Source: Rhizobium sp. BT03
GTDB taxonomy: Bacteria > Pseudomonadota > Alphaproteobacteria > Rhizobiales > Rhizobiaceae
NCBI RefSeq assembly: GCF_030053155.1
Contig: NZ_CP125643.1
Span: forward strand, 124,001 to 188,000
Direction of reading: 5' to 3'
Length of the DNA: 64,000 bases
This document shows positions 21,270 through 31,406 of the stretch, in pieces. The position numbers and the translations under genes are program-made. Every line of letters starts with the position of its first letter. Within the stretch, counting starts at the first letter, position 1. Below the pieces are notes generated by a model. That model worked only from the letters and a program-made list of their open reading frames with translations, made no database searches and had not been told where the DNA came from.

Positions 21270-21463
21270 CTTGGGGTCGCGTCGTTACGCCAAACAAACT
21301 CGCGAATAGCAAAGCCCGCGACCGACAATGCGCCGTGCCCACCTAATCGCACGGCGACGCGTCAACAACCATGTCGAAAGAAGGGCCAAATGGCTCGGTA
21401 TTTCAGTGATATCCTGTCCGAGCTCGTTCAGCAGGGGCACTTCGAAAAGTTAAGGAGACTGTG

Positions 21464-21848
21464 ATGGATCCGGTGTGTGAGTTAAACGTACATCGACAGA
21501 TCGTTTCGCTTCTCGATAAGCCTAACCCTGTAATCTTTGACATTGGGTGCAATGACGGAAGCGATGCTCAACGCTTTCTGCGCCTTCTTCCGAGCGCCCA
21601 GCTCTATTGCTTTGAGCCAGACCCCAGAGCCGCTGCACGCTTCAAGGAGAAAATGGGTTCTGATCGGGATCGGATGAGGCTATCCGAGGTTGCGATCAGC
21701 GACCGAAACGGGATGATCGAGTTTCATCCCAGCAATGGCAATGACAGCGCTAAGGAATGGGATCTCTCGGGCTCGATACGCCGTCCCAAGAACCATCTTT
21801 CTGAGTACGAGTGGGTTCGGTTTGACCCTCCGATTTCGGTTGAGACTA
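21464..21848 (+). pseudogene. noeI: noeI, fucose 2-O-methyltransferase, 5' part cut by IS5-type element
   Basis: About 128 codons of a FkbM-type SAM methyltransferase (IFDIGCNDGSDAQRF, YCFEPDPRAAARF, SGSIRRPKNHLSEYEW), starting at 21464 after AGGAG. The frame is cut at VETR by the element starting at 21849. On the far side, 23075-23116 reads GVEGDVLLKNTSL and stop, which fits the very end of the same enzyme. About 100 codons between the two are gone, so the insertion went with a deletion. The product would have methylated the fucose of Nod factor. Confidence 0.78.
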
Positions 21849-21918
21849 GGTCCTGTTGACAAAGTGGATTCCCAAATCAGCCTAGGCGTGATTCAAGACT
21901 GCTTTTTAGGAAGCAGCT

Positions 21919-22704
21919 ATGGCACGAGGCGATTTGAGTGATGAGGAATGGCGGATTGTCGAACCGCTATTGCCGACCGAGCGTGGTCGCAAGTCTCGGC
22001 CATCCCACGACAACCGCCGCTTTTTTAACGGGATGCTCCATGTTCTGCGCGTCGGCTGTCCGTGGCGCGATATGCACGAGCGATATGGAAAGTGGAATTC
22101 GGTCTATGTTCGTTTCCGCCGCTGGGCCGAACAAGGTGTTTGGGACGCACTTCTGGAAACGCTTGTCGAACTTGGATTGACCCATGACTGGCAACATATG
22201 ATTGACAGCACCACGGTTCGCGGCCATTCGCAGGCTGCGGGCGCTAAAGGGGGACTTATAAGGAGGGTTTTGGTCGATCACGCGGCGGCTTTACGACAAA
22301 AGTCCATGCCCGCGCAGACGGTCAGGGACGTCCTCTCGGCTTTGTCCTGACAGGTGGCGAGGCTTCTAATTATAGCTAGCGCCGTTCCAGCGCTTCTTAC
22401 CATACCCGTTGGCAAACCTAAATCATTCCTTGCTGACAAGGGCTACGACGGCGACTCCGCCCGCGAAGAGTTGCTGATCCACGGCATTCGGCCCGTGATT
22501 CCGCCAAAAGCGAACCGGAAAGACCCGCCTTCCTGCGACTTCAAAGTTTATAAAGACCGCAACCGCATCGAACGAATGTTCAACCGGCTCAAACAGTTCC
22601 GACGGATTGCCACCCGTTACGACAAGACCCGAACTTCCTTCGAAGCGTTCCTTTTGCTGGCCGCCGCAAAAATCTGGCTGCCGCACTTCATGGAACGCCT
22701 TTAG
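21919..22704 (+). CDS. IS5-family transposase in two frames
   Basis: The first frame (21919-22350) starts MARGDLSDEEWRIVEPLLP and carries MIDSTTVRGHSQA. The second (to 22704) carries FLADKGYDGD and RNRIERMFNRLKQFRRIATRYDK, the DDE domain end. The frame change follows an A3G5 run near 22245 (GCTAAAGGGGGA), a plausible programmed slip site as in other IS427 elements. A real frameshift cannot be excluded. Confidence 0.8.
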
Positions 22705-23012
22705 CCCAGCAATGGCTCAAATCGCCTGTAAGCCCACCATCGCCTATCAACCGGAACCTTCGGTCCATCCGATGGTGGGGATGTGAAGACAGTCATTATT
22801 GTTTCATAACCGAAATCCGAGATGACCTCGGATGCGACTACCTCCATGCGTTCGCGGTCATCATCGCTGAAATCGGGATCGACCAAGAATTCGAGGACAA
22901 TCTCGTTGCCACTCCAGCCACACGTAACGGCGGCGAGCGTCGATGATACGGCCCCGAGCAAGGCGCGTTGCACACTAAGTCGAAGTCGTATTTCCCGATC
23001 AGCTCCAGACAT
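22701..23012 (-). CDS. passenger protein of unknown function inside the IS5-type element
   Basis: A 103-residue protein starting MSGADREIRLRLSVQRALLG at 23012, with GGAGG six bases upstream. It has a mixed alpha/beta look (EIVLEFLVDPDFSDDDRERM) and two tryptophans near the C-terminus. It converges with the transposase, overlapping its end by 4 bases, and lies wholly between the inverted repeats. I do not recognise a family with certainty. Confidence 0.65.
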   Translation of the reverse strand: MSGADREIRLRLSVQRALLGAVSSTLAAVTCGWSGNEIVLEFLVDPDFSDDDRERMEVVASEVISDFGYETIMTVFTSPPSDGPKVPVDRRWWAYRRFEPLLG

Positions 23013-23191
23013 CAAATCCTCCGTTAGGAGCCATCTTATCGCATTATCACTGCTGACTTTGTCAACAGGACCTAGGAGTGGAGGGTGACGTTTTGCTTAA
23101 AAACACAAGCCTATAGCCGGTTCCCTTTTTGGGATTCAAGAACCGCGCCGAGTTTGCCGGAGGCTTCAACTCATGAGAGATTGGAGCCGAT

Positions 23192-23494
23192 ATGAGCAAG
23201 ACAACGAACAAATTCTCGCCTGAAGTCCGTGAGCGTGCCATCCGCATGGTGCTGGATCACGAAGCCGAGCACCCCGCGCGGTGGGCTGCCGTTTCATCTA
23301 TCGCGGCCAAGATCGGCTGCTCGCCGGCCACGCACGCTGCACGAATGGGTGAAGAAGACCGAGGTCGATAGCGGTAAGCGAGCAGGCCGGCCGAACGATG
23401 TCGCCGAGAATATGAATGCTCTTGAGCGGGAGAGCCGCGAGCTTCGTCAGGCCAACGAGATTCTGCGCAAAGCGTCGGCGTATTTTGCCCAGGC
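23192..23494 (+). pseudogene. IS3-family OrfA fragment
   Basis: [20 protein letters not shown], then after a frame slip near 23330 [17 protein letters not shown] and [18 protein letters not shown]. This is the HTH plus leucine-zipper of an IS3-type OrfA. It ends where IS21 IstB sequence begins, and no OrfB remains. Confidence 0.8.
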
Positions 23495-24045
23495 GAAACC
23501 TGCCACCGGAAAAGACGCTCGACAGCTTTGATTTTGATGCAGTCCCTATGGTCTCCAAGGCCCAGGTCATGGCCATTGCCGCTGCGACAGCTGGGTCGCG
23601 AAAGGTGCCAATATCCTCATGTTCGGTCCGCCGGGCGGCGGAAAGAGCCATCTCGCCGCGGCCCTCGACCTCGCGCTGATCGAGAACGGTTGGCGGGTGC
23701 TGTTCACTCGCACGACCGACCTCGTCCAGAAACTGCAGGTCGCACGGCGTGAACTCCAGATCGAATCCGCCGTCGCAAAGCTCGACAAGTTCGATCTGCT
23801 TATCCTCGACGACCTGGCCTACGTCACCAGGACCAGGCCGAAACCCGCGTGCTCTTCGAACTCATCTCCCAAGATATGAGCGGCGGTCCATCATCATCAC
23901 CGCCAATCAGCCCTTTGGAGAATGGAACCGCGTCTTTCCGGACCCGGCCATGACGCTTGCCGCGGTGGACCGACTTGTTCATCACGCTACGATCATTCGA
24001 AATGAACGTCGAAAGCTAATGGCGACGTTCCGCGATGGAAGCTAA
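23495..24045 (+). pseudogene. istB: IS21-family IstB (ATPase) fragment, frameshifted
   Basis: Reads [20 protein letters not shown] in one frame, then MFGPPGGGKSHLAAALDLAL (Walker A) and [10 protein letters not shown] (Walker B) in another. It then shifts again to [20 protein letters not shown] and ends [12 protein letters not shown]. At least three frame breaks are present, and no IstA is present. Confidence 0.82.
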
Positions 24046-24346
24046 ACGTGGTCGACCCAGCCGGCTTGCGGCCATTACCTCTATCTCATTGCAAACGATG
24101 ACACTGAAACGTCAGGAATCCGGTCTTCTCCATACAAGGCAGCCGATCGAACAAAATGTCGTAGCCTGACGGGAGACGCAGGGGTGTCCCTCCCGCACGC
24201 GGCGCCCTTTGCTATCCCGGATGAAGGGGATGGCGGCAACGACATGCGCAAGCCCACTGAGGATAGAAGGACTGGGTGAAAAGGCGCCCCTGAAAACAGT
24301 GGGTTTGGCGACACTTGTTGGCTCGGGCAGGCAAGACGTCGTCTAC

Positions 24347-24395
24347 ATGCATCAAATGGATGACTCGCATTTAAACAATAGATTTCACCAATTTT
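24347..24395 (+). promoter_or_regulatory. nod box upstream of small secreted protein and nodD
   Basis: ATGCATCAAATGGATGACTC, then GCATTTAAACAATAGATTTC and ACCAATTTT. The core is less perfect than the other four (TTAAACAATAGATTTCACC), but the dyad and spacing fit. It faces a 110-codon gene 160 bases downstream and nodD 660 bases downstream. Confidence 0.75.
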
Positions 24396-24557
24396 CGCGG
24401 ATGCTCCATAGACGGCCGTCTCCACTCCACCGGGTATGATCCGTTGAAAGGCTCTCAACCAATCCAACAACGCCTGTAGCCCCGAAGCACTGGCGGCGGG
24501 AATGGCATCAATCCTACCTGGTATCGCCTGGCCTTAGTCGAAGAAAGGAAACGTCTC

Positions 24558-24890
24558 ATGAAGGTTATTGGTTACTACGTCATCGTTGCAGCGTTGCTCG
24601 CATTGACATTGCGGGCCGGGCCGTCACTTGCAGCAGATGATCGTAACCAAGATTGTGGCCCGGCGGCAAGTGACCCCCGCGCAAACCTGAATGGTGCTGA
24701 CAAAGCCCATTCAGCGGAGCACACTCAAGACTTCAATTGCCAAGATACTCCTGCCGAAGAAGGTGAGTGCTACGAGTGCGTCTTACCCCCCGAAGTACAT
24801 ATTGAAGGCGCCGAAGTGATCGACGTCGCAGACCGAAACCTTTATCCGCGGAAAACACTGCTACTCGCCAGAATGATCAGGCACCACTGA
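24558..24890 (+). CDS. small secreted cysteine-containing protein, unknown function
   Basis: 110 residues. The N-terminus MKVIGYYVIVAALLALTLRA is a good signal peptide with a likely cut after SLAA. The mature part is acidic, with four cysteines (DCGPA, NCQDT, GECYECV) and a basic end. The start follows AAGGAAAC. I recognise no family. A nod box lies 160 bases upstream and nodD follows in the same direction, so it may be flavonoid-induced and act in the periplasm or outside the cell. Confidence 0.6.
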   Translation: MKVIGYYVIVAALLALTLRAGPSLAADDRNQDCGPAASDPRANLNGADKAHSAEHTQDFNCQDTPAEEGECYECVLPPEVHIEGAEVIDVADRNLYPRKTLLLARMIRHH

Positions 24891-25058
24891 ATCGTGTCGG
24901 TTGAAGGTAGCAGTAAGACCATCAAAGCCACGGCGGCTGGAACATCGATACTTTCTCAATTTTAGGCGACCCTTTGCTTGCTGATCTCTCGTGGCGCCGC
25001 ACACTGCGAGACCAAGCCTTTTCACCTTTTATCTCGCCACCTCGCTATGGATGAAGAC

Positions 25059-25997
25059 ATGCGGTTCAAGGGCCTTGATCTGAATCTCCTCGTCGCACTC
25101 GACGCCTTGATGACCGAGCGTAATCTCACGGCGGCAGCGCGCAGCATCAACTTGAGCCAACCGGCCATGAGCGCGGCCGTCGGCAGGTTACGCACCTATT
25201 TCAATGACGACCTTTTTACCATGGTCGGTCGCGAACTCGTTCCAACCCCGCGTGCGGAGCGGCTCGCGCCTTCGGTCCGCGAGGCTCTGCTTCACATCCA
25301 GGTTTCGATCATATCCTGGGATCCGTTTTGCCCTGCTCAATCGGATCGCTGCTTCAGAGTCATTCTTTCCGATTACGCCGCACTCGTTTTTTTTGAAAAG
25401 GTCGTGACGCGTGTCGCCCGAGAAGCGCCCGCCGTCAGCTTCGAGTTGCTGCCGATCGCCGATAACTACGATGATTACTTGCGGCGCGGTGACGCCGATT
25501 TTCTCATCTTTCCGGAATTGCTCATGTCGCGCGCACATCCTAAGGTGGCGTTATTCGAGGAGACCCTCGTGTGCGTGGGCTGCCGCTCGAACAAGCTACT
25601 CTCGGAGCAACTTACACTCGAGAGGTATATGTCGATGGGGCACGTTGTGGTGAAGTTTGGGAACGCTGCTTCCATCGAGGAATGGTGTTTGCTTGGGCAC
25701 GGGCTTAAGAGACATGTCGAAGTAGTCGTGCAGGGCTTCAGCATGGTTCCGTTCATGCTTTCAGGGACCGAGCGCATAGCGACAATGCCCTTACGCCTGG
25801 TCAAGCAGCTCGAAAAGACAATACCCCTGCGGATCGCTGACCTTCCGCTACCTTTGCCCGCGTTCACACAGGCCCTCCAATGGCCCGCGCTTCACAATAG
25901 TGATCAGGCAAGCCTCTGGATGCGGGACGTGCTATGCCAGGAAGCATCCCGCATGCCTTCGCCCCATGAGGTAATGAGACGTCTCAGGATTTCCTAG
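25059..25997 (+). CDS. nodD: nodulation regulator NodD (LysR family)
   Basis: A 312-residue LysR regulator. It starts [20 protein letters not shown] with the HTH in [20 protein letters not shown], and has the NodD-type inducer domain ([26 protein letters not shown]). NodD binds nod boxes and activates nod genes with plant flavonoids. The ATG at 25059 fits other NodD starts; an in-frame ATG 12 bases upstream (MDEDMRFK) is possible. It is transcribed in the same direction as the nod box at 24347, whereas many nodD genes are divergent from one. Confidence 0.93.
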   Translation: MRFKGLDLNLLVALDALMTERNLTAAARSINLSQPAMSAAVGRLRTYFNDDLFTMVGRELVPTPRAERLAPSVREALLHIQVSIISWDPFCPAQSDRCFRVILSDYAALVFFEKVVTRVAREAPAVSFELLPIADNYDDYLRRGDADFLIFPELLMSRAHPKVALFEETLVCVGCRSNKLLSEQLTLERYMSMGHVVVKFGNAASIEEWCLLGHGLKRHVEVVVQGFSMVPFMLSGTERIATMPLRLVKQLEKTIPLRIADLPLPLPAFTQALQWPALHNSDQASLWMRDVLCQEASRMPSPHEVMRRLRIS

Positions 25998-26349
25998 CAT
26001 TCTTTCGTGGTTTTGTCGTTCGGCGTGATTCATGGCGTCGGAATGAGGAGCCTCTTTGAAACGCCGCCGCTACAGTCTCACGGATGATCGATGATCCTGT
26101 CGCCGCTGGCCCAACAGCCGCGCTGACTGACGACCAAGTATGGAGGAACTGGACAGATGCTCTCCTACGCCCGCCGTTCAGCCGACCAATGAAACAACCT
26201 CCTCGACAGTTTGTCGACGACGCAAGTCGAAGGTTCACGCAGCTCCAATCGACATTAGCAAGGAGCGGCAAACCAACCCCTAATATGGGACGGGTTCACC
26301 ACATCCGAGCCGTGGCGCCAGATTGCCCTCCGGTAATACCTCAACGTCT
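25998..26349. other. gap between nodD and the cupin gene
   Basis: 350 bases between convergent genes. Open frames on both strands have no recognisable motif. No clear terminator was identified by eye. Confidence 0.4.
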
Positions 26350-26766
26350 TTATTTTTGCGGCAGAACATTCTCACTGCCCTTTTCCACCTGATCGATCAC
26401 GAGCAGCTTTACCGGCTCGGTGCCGTTGTTCGCCCCTTTATGCCATATGCCCCAGGACTCGACGATAAAATCCCCTGCCGTGAAAATGCTTTCTTTCCCA
26501 GATTCTGTATTGGTGACCGTGATCTCCCCCGAAAGCACATAGCCATAGCGCTGATAGCGATGCTGATGAATTGGTAACGTCGCACCGGGCGCAATCTCAT
26601 AAATCGAAGCGATGACCTCGACATCCTTCCGTGGAACGATGATGGGCTGACCGGCAATCGTACGATCGGTCCTTAAGATAAGCGTAGCCGCGACCGCTTT
26701 GTTTTCGAACGCGTTCGCGGGACACGCCAGAGCAAAGAGCGCCGTAGCGATTGAGATGACCTTCAT
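26350..26766 (-). CDS. secreted single-domain cupin protein
   Basis: 138 residues starting MKVISIATALFALACPANAF at 26766, with AGGAGAAAAG upstream. A signal peptide is followed by one cupin barrel: motif 1 as PGATLPIHQHRYQRYGYVLS and motif 2 as GDFIVESWGIWHKG, with histidines suited to metal binding. The substrate is unknown. It lies downstream of nodJ on the same strand, 206 bases after it, and could belong to the end of the nod operon. Confidence 0.75.
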   Translation of the reverse strand: MKVISIATALFALACPANAFENKAVAATLILRTDRTIAGQPIIVPRKDVEVIASIYEIAPGATLPIHQHRYQRYGYVLSGEITVTNTESGKESIFTAGDFIVESWGIWHKGANNGTEPVKLLVIDQVEKGSENVLPQK

Positions 26767-26972
26767 TTGCTTTTCTCCTGATACACGCCGGATCTTCCTG
26801 AAGGGTGTTTGCTTCCGAGTTCGGCCAGTTGCAGAGCGAAAAACCTGCATCGTCTCGCCGGCGCCGACATGGGTTCGTTTGTTCCCGGACTATGATGATT
26901 ATCTTCAGAGCTCTGCGGGTCTTTTCAAGACACTGCATCGCAATACCCCTCCTGGCGTGGTGGCGAGTGGCG

Positions 26973-27761
26973 TCAAGACATCAGGCGCCGACGCAACAGC
27001 GCTGCCGACAGGAAGAACGGCAAAAGCGCGTAGATGCAAAGCGCGCCTATATGCAGGCCCATGCTGCTCGCGGGGCGCCCAAGCATTGCCGGGCGTATGA
27101 GGTCGATCGCATGCGCTAGAGGCAAGAACTGCGCTACCTGCTGAAAAGTCTGGGGCAGTTGCGTGATTGGAAACACCGCGCCGCACAAGAACAGCATTGG
27201 TGTGAGGACGAGCGTCTGGTAAAAAATGAAATACTCGTAACTGGGCGCAAGCGCCGTGACTACCATCGCAAGGCTCGCGAATGCAAATCCAGTGAGCATG
27301 ATAATTGGCAGCACATAGACGACTGATGGCCACGTCGCATAGCCTAGCACGGTGGCGACGATTATGATTCCCGTACCGGCAAGAAATGCCTTGCTCGCTG
27401 CCCATGCCAACTCACCCAGGATGATGTCCCCAAGTGTCATTTGTGTGTAGAGCATGGCTTCCCAGGTGCGTTGGGCGTGCATTCGCGTAAAGGCCGCGTA
27501 AATCGTCTCGAACGTCGCAGACGTCATCGCGCTTGTCGCCACCATGCCGCCCGCCAAGAATGCAACGTAGGTTGTGCCGTCAACGCGACCCACAATAATT
27601 CCGAGGCCAAGGCCGAGGCCAAACAGGTAGATCATAGGATCGGCCAGACTTCCAACAATTGACGCAAGTGCTACTTTCTTCCATGCCAGATAGTTGCGTC
27701 GCCATATCGCAATCCAGTTAAAAGCGTTGGCGGGCAGAGCCGCAGCACAACCTTCATCCAT
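26973..27761 (-). CDS. nodJ: NodJ, ABC-2 type membrane component of the Nod factor exporter
   Basis: A 262-residue polytopic inner-membrane protein with about six hydrophobic segments (for example [20 protein letters not shown] and the C-terminal [20 protein letters not shown]) and the conserved [20 protein letters not shown]. With NodI it exports lipochitooligosaccharides. It begins 3 bases after the nodI stop, so it is almost certainly co-translated. Confidence 0.93.
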   Translation of the reverse strand: MDEGCAAALPANAFNWIAIWRRNYLAWKKVALASIVGSLADPMIYLFGLGLGLGIIVGRVDGTTYVAFLAGGMVATSAMTSATFETIYAAFTRMHAQRTWEAMLYTQMTLGDIILGELAWAASKAFLAGTGIIIVATVLGYATWPSVVYVLPIIMLTGFAFASLAMVVTALAPSYEYFIFYQTLVLTPMLFLCGAVFPITQLPQTFQQVAQFLPLAHAIDLIRPAMLGRPASSMGLHIGALCIYALLPFFLSAALLRRRLMS

Positions 27762-27764
27762 CGT

Positions 27765-28715
27765 TCACTTCTCCATCTCGCGCCCGGTCAACCGCAAAAA
27801 TACATCCTCAAGATTCGGCGGACGCTGCAGAATGCGCAAGCCCGCGCGCTGCCGTAACCGCACACGCACCTGCTCCGGGTCGGACACATAGCAAAAAAGG
27901 GTCTCGCCGCTAATTTCGATGCGATCGGCATATGGCCCGACCAGCGATTCCAACTCATGCGGATCGCCGCCGTAGATCTCAATGACTTCGCACCCGATCA
28001 GTTCATCGATCAGGTCATGCGGACGCCCTTCGGCAATGCTGCGACCTCCTTCGAGTACGCAGAGTCGATCGCATAACCGTTCGGCTTCTTCCATGAAATG
28101 GGTGGTCAAGATGATCGTTTTGCCGCGCGTAAGCAGGGAACGCAGGCGCTCCCAGATCAGGTGGCGCGCGTGCGGGTCGAGACCGGTGGTCGGCTCGTCC
28201 ATGACAAGTAGCTGCGGGTCATTGATCAACGCACGCGCTAGCGTCAGGCGCCGCTTCATGCCGCCTGAAAGTTCAGACACACGCGCATTCACCTTGCTCT
28301 CTAGGCGTGCAAACTCAAGGAGCGACGACATGACCGCCTCGACTTTGCGTGTATTCATGCCGAAGTAGCGGCTGTAGACCAGCAGATTCTCGCGCACAGT
28401 GAATTCAGGCTCAAGGTTGTCGAATTGCGGCACCACGCCGATACCCTTTCGCGCCAAGCGAGCCTGGGCAGGCACCGGCACGCCGAGCACGGTAATCTTC
28501 CCCGCATCAGGGGCTGTCATGCCAAGGATCATGCGTGCGATCGTGCTCTTGCCCGCGCCGTTCGGTCCAAGCAGCCCGAAGCATTCCCCCGGGGAAACGC
28601 GGAACGATAGCGCGCTGACCACGGCCTTGTCGCCATATGTCTTACTTACGTCGGAAAAATCTATTGCGGTCATGAACATGCGCTCATCTGACCGTCGGGC
28701 GCCGTTGACCGGCAT
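27765..28715 (-). CDS. nodI: NodI, ATPase of the Nod factor exporter
   Basis: A 316-residue ABC ATPase with Walker [10 protein letters not shown], signature [15 protein letters not shown], Walker [13 protein letters not shown] and the switch histidine in ILTTHF. The ATG at 28715 is used; internal ATGs ([16 protein letters not shown]) 36 or 42 bases on are equally plausible because NodI proteins vary at the start. It lies downstream of the nodU remnant in the nodBCS(U)IJ operon. Confidence 0.93.
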   Translation of the reverse strand: MPVNGARRSDERMFMTAIDFSDVSKTYGDKAVVSALSFRVSPGECFGLLGPNGAGKSTIARMILGMTAPDAGKITVLGVPVPAQARLARKGIGVVPQFDNLEPEFTVRENLLVYSRYFGMNTRKVEAVMSSLLEFARLESKVNARVSELSGGMKRRLTLARALINDPQLLVMDEPTTGLDPHARHLIWERLRSLLTRGKTIILTTHFMEEAERLCDRLCVLEGGRSIAEGRPHDLIDELIGCEVIEIYGGDPHELESLVGPYADRIEISGETLFCYVSDPEQVRVRLRQRAGLRILQRPPNLEDVFLRLTGREMEK

Positions 28716-28789
28716 TTCTTCGGTTGGTTGGGTTCTTCCTGGTCCATCGCACCGTATGTGTTCATTGCGTCTCCATTAAAGGGCTGCAG

Positions 28790-29399
28790 CAGAATCCGGG
28801 AAAACGCCTCGTCCGTGGTAATTGGCACTCGTGTTGCAGAGCAGCCGAATGTCCCTGAGCTTGTTACATTCGAAGAGTAGCTCGGCGCCTTCACGGAGAG
28901 AGTGCCTGGGATGGTCTGAAATCGTGCAGATTCATCGAGATGGACAACAGCCGGAATTCTGTCCTGGCATCTCATCCGGGTCTGATGGTTAAACAACATT
29001 TCGCAATCCGGAGTTCGAGGGCTGACTATATAAGGCGCACGGGTCCTCCAGGCAGATCGGCGCCACGAGGCGGAGCCACGGGCTGCGGTGGCCGCGCGGC
29101 ACCTATCACGAGGATAGTTCTTGCAGGGAAATGCCCTGTCATTGGAACGAGACCGGAGCCCTCGACGGATTCGAGAGAACTTTCAGCATTGCACCCCAGC
29201 CGTCGATGATGATTTGATCAAGAACGCGTGGATCCGGACCGTGTTGCGCCAAAGCGGCGCCAATCGCGTCGAGATTGTCGACAGTTTCATATCGCGGGTT
29301 GCTGCCCCGCTTCTCCTGCTCGACGCAGAAGGCGAGCCACCCATCCTCGACAAGCGCGTCCGCTCCGTCATGGGTCAATTTGATACCACAGATGCGCAT
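28790..29399 (-). pseudogene. nodU: nodU, carbamoyltransferase, internally deleted
   Basis: The start MRICGIKLTHDGADALVEDG at 29399 is a typical NodU N-terminus and continues to VLDQIIIDGW before losing similarity. Farther down, RIPAVVHLDESARFQTI and, in a second frame, IRLLCNTSANYHGRGVFPD match the NodU C-terminus. About 450 codons between are missing. It keeps the standard nodS-nodU-nodI order. Confidence 0.85.
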
Positions 29400-29434
29400 A
29401 GTGTCTCCATGTCTGAACGTCGAGGGTTGAGCCG

Positions 29435-30052
29435 TTAGGAGGCAGAAAACGGATTTCGGAAACAGGCGAGCAAGCAATCTTCGTTGACCGACTCACCCCG
29501 ACACTCAAGCCGCTCTACCTCGAGCAAAGTTTCGTTCAGCATGCCGAGGATCGTCTCAGCACCAGCAACGTGGCCCCAGCGACGACAGTTGGCGTCGCGC
29601 GCCGATCCGAAAACCAGATATCCATCTGGCGCAAGCATCCGCACTAAATTCCGAACAGCCCCTCTCATCTCGGCTATTCCTCCGATGTAGTAGAGCACTT
29701 CCGCCACAACGATCAGATCAAACCTCTCGTCAGGTGAAAACTGTTGAACATCAGAGACTATCCAGCTGATGTGCGGAGAACCCCTTATGCGTCGACGCGA
29801 TCTTTCTATAGCCTGAGGCACAACATCGATCACGGTGAGCCGTTTGCAGTGGGGGGCTAGCTGCACCGTAAATGCGCCGGCAGCGCATCCCACTTCGAGC
29901 GCACTTGAGATGGATCCCTGGGCAAGCGCCAAGCGGAGCATTTGCGTGTGACGCTCACGCTCGAATGGATTGGCGTCGAGTCCCCATGGATCGGGTGCAG
30001 CCAGTTCCCGATTCAGCAATTGATAATTGTCGCTCTGTGTCAACTCGTTCAC
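29435..30052 (-). CDS. nodS: NodS, SAM-dependent N-methyltransferase
   Basis: 205 residues. It has the SAM-binding motif I as ALEVGCAAGAFTVQLAP, the acidic LTVIDV and the motif FDLIVVAEVLYYIG. It N-methylates the deacetylated non-reducing glucosamine of the Nod factor precursor. The start is a GTG at 30052; a TTG at 30043 has better spacing from GAGG and gives a start more like other NodS proteins (TQSDNYQLLNREL). It lies 15 bases after nodC. Confidence 0.92.
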   Translation of the reverse strand: MNELTQSDNYQLLNRELAAPDPWGLDANPFERERHTQMLRLALAQGSISSALEVGCAAGAFTVQLAPHCKRLTVIDVVPQAIERSRRRIRGSPHISWIVSDVQQFSPDERFDLIVVAEVLYYIGGIAEMRGAVRNLVRMLAPDGYLVFGSARDANCRRWGHVAGAETILGMLNETLLEVERLECRGESVNEDCLLACFRNPFSAS

Positions 30053-30067
30053 CTCGGTAAATAGATC

Positions 30068-31399
30068 TTACTCGTCGCTGCACATGCAGTCAGACGTCGT
30101 TCGCCTGGCAGGATGGCGGGCGGGCTTGAGCCTTCGAGGCGCTGTCGCATGTCCAGAACATTCTGTAGTGCGTGCATCAGCCGTCGGATGTTGATTCGAG
30201 TTGCCAGCAGAGCTGCGCGACAGCCAGTCGCTATTGCTCAGCGTGCACAGCGCGTAGGCTTTCAAGGGCAGTAGCAGAAAAATATTGATGAATGTATGCA
30301 GAGAGAATCCGAGGAACCGTAGTTGGCGGGCCCGAAGCGCTACAACGCTGCAGCGGATCATCGTCATGGCCACAATCATCAGGGCTGCCAACCAAGGCGC
30401 GGTGCCCGTCAATGCAAGCTGTGCGAGTCCCGTCAGCACTGATAGTGCCAGAAGCAGCGGTCCGAGGTTCTGTCCGACGACGTCGAGCGTAAGGAAGCGA
30501 TTGAGGTTGGGCAGCAGGCGCAGCCCAAGCAACGTGTCCCGGAACGTGCTCCGCGCCCAGCGTAGTTGTTGGCGCAGATACGGTCCTAGCTTGTTCGGAA
30601 CGACTGTCGCTGCGATGGCGCTCGGCACGTACTCTGTTCGAAAGCCTGCCTTCAGCATGAGAATGGTGAGATGCCGATCCTCACCGAAATCGCTTGGCTT
30701 TCCCCGAAAATACTGTGACTCGTACTGGTCAAGCAGCGAAGCGAGCGCAGAGCGACGGTACATAACACATGGACCGCAGCAGCACATAACGGCACCGAAG
30801 CGAGCTTGTGCCGCACGCTCCTCGTTGCAAGCCAGCCAGTACTCCATGTCGATCAAACGGGTCAGCCAACTGTCGTTTCGGTTGCGGGCCGTCAACTGTC
30901 CCATGGCCGCGCCGACAGCCGCATCTTGCATTTTAGGCACGAGCTTCCTGATGACATCAGATGCGAGGATCGTGTCGGAGTCGACGTTTAACACCATATC
31001 TCCAGCAGAGCGGCGTATCGCAGCGATCTGTGCCTTCCGTTTGCCGACATTCTGGGGAAGCAGGAGAATATTGAATCTGGGGTCTCGCGCGAAGGCCTCG
31101 TGCACAAGTCGCAAAGCCTCGCGATTTTCGGAACCGTCATCAACTAGGTAAACCTGCAGCCTTCCCCCGTATTCCTGACCCGCAATAGAAGCCAGGCACT
31201 CCGAAAGCGTGCGGGGATCCTCGTTGAAGCTTGGCACGATGACATCTACGCTGGGCAGCTCGTCAAAGCCGCCCAAGCCGTGGGACGCCAATGAAACATC
31301 GGTCGGCAGAGAATAAACGGCCTGCATGCTTTTATATGCAGTCGAGAGAAGTGCATAAAGCGAGACGGCGACAGTGCTGGTTGTGTCAAGCATATCCAT
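30068..31399 (-). CDS. nodC: NodC, N-acetylglucosaminyltransferase (chitin oligosaccharide synthase)
   Basis: A 443-residue family 2 glycosyltransferase with an N-terminal membrane segment, DVIVPSFNEDP, LVDDGSENRE, NVDSDTIL, GEDRHLTILML and the processive motif QQLRWARST, then C-terminal hydrophobic segments. It builds the chitin backbone of Nod factor. The start at 31399 (MDMLDTTSTVAVSLY) lies 7 bases after nodB. The C-terminal 50 residues are polar and variable, as in other NodC proteins. Confidence 0.95.
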   Translation of the reverse strand: MDMLDTTSTVAVSLYALLSTAYKSMQAVYSLPTDVSLASHGLGGFDELPSVDVIVPSFNEDPRTLSECLASIAGQEYGGRLQVYLVDDGSENREALRLVHEAFARDPRFNILLLPQNVGKRKAQIAAIRRSAGDMVLNVDSDTILASDVIRKLVPKMQDAAVGAAMGQLTARNRNDSWLTRLIDMEYWLACNEERAAQARFGAVMCCCGPCVMYRRSALASLLDQYESQYFRGKPSDFGEDRHLTILMLKAGFRTEYVPSAIAATVVPNKLGPYLRQQLRWARSTFRDTLLGLRLLPNLNRFLTLDVVGQNLGPLLLALSVLTGLAQLALTGTAPWLAALMIVAMTMIRCSVVALRARQLRFLGFSLHTFINIFLLLPLKAYALCTLSNSDWLSRSSAGNSNQHPTADARTTECSGHATAPRRLKPARHPARRTTSDCMCSDE

Positions 31400-31406
31400 C
31401 GGATCT

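Larger units (their letters stand above)
21849..23072 (+). mobile_element. IS5-family (IS427-type) element with a passenger gene
   Basis: Ends GGTCCTGTTGACAAAG (21849) and CTTTGTCAACAGGACC (to 23072) are perfect 16-base inverted repeats. TA stands on both sides, the usual target duplication of this group. The length is 1224 bp, larger than a typical IS427 element because a second gene sits convergent to the transposase inside the ends. Confidence 0.88.

Noticed and set aside
22354..22704. Independent gene downstream of the first IS5 frame
   Set aside because: It is the second half of the same transposase, joined by a frameshift.
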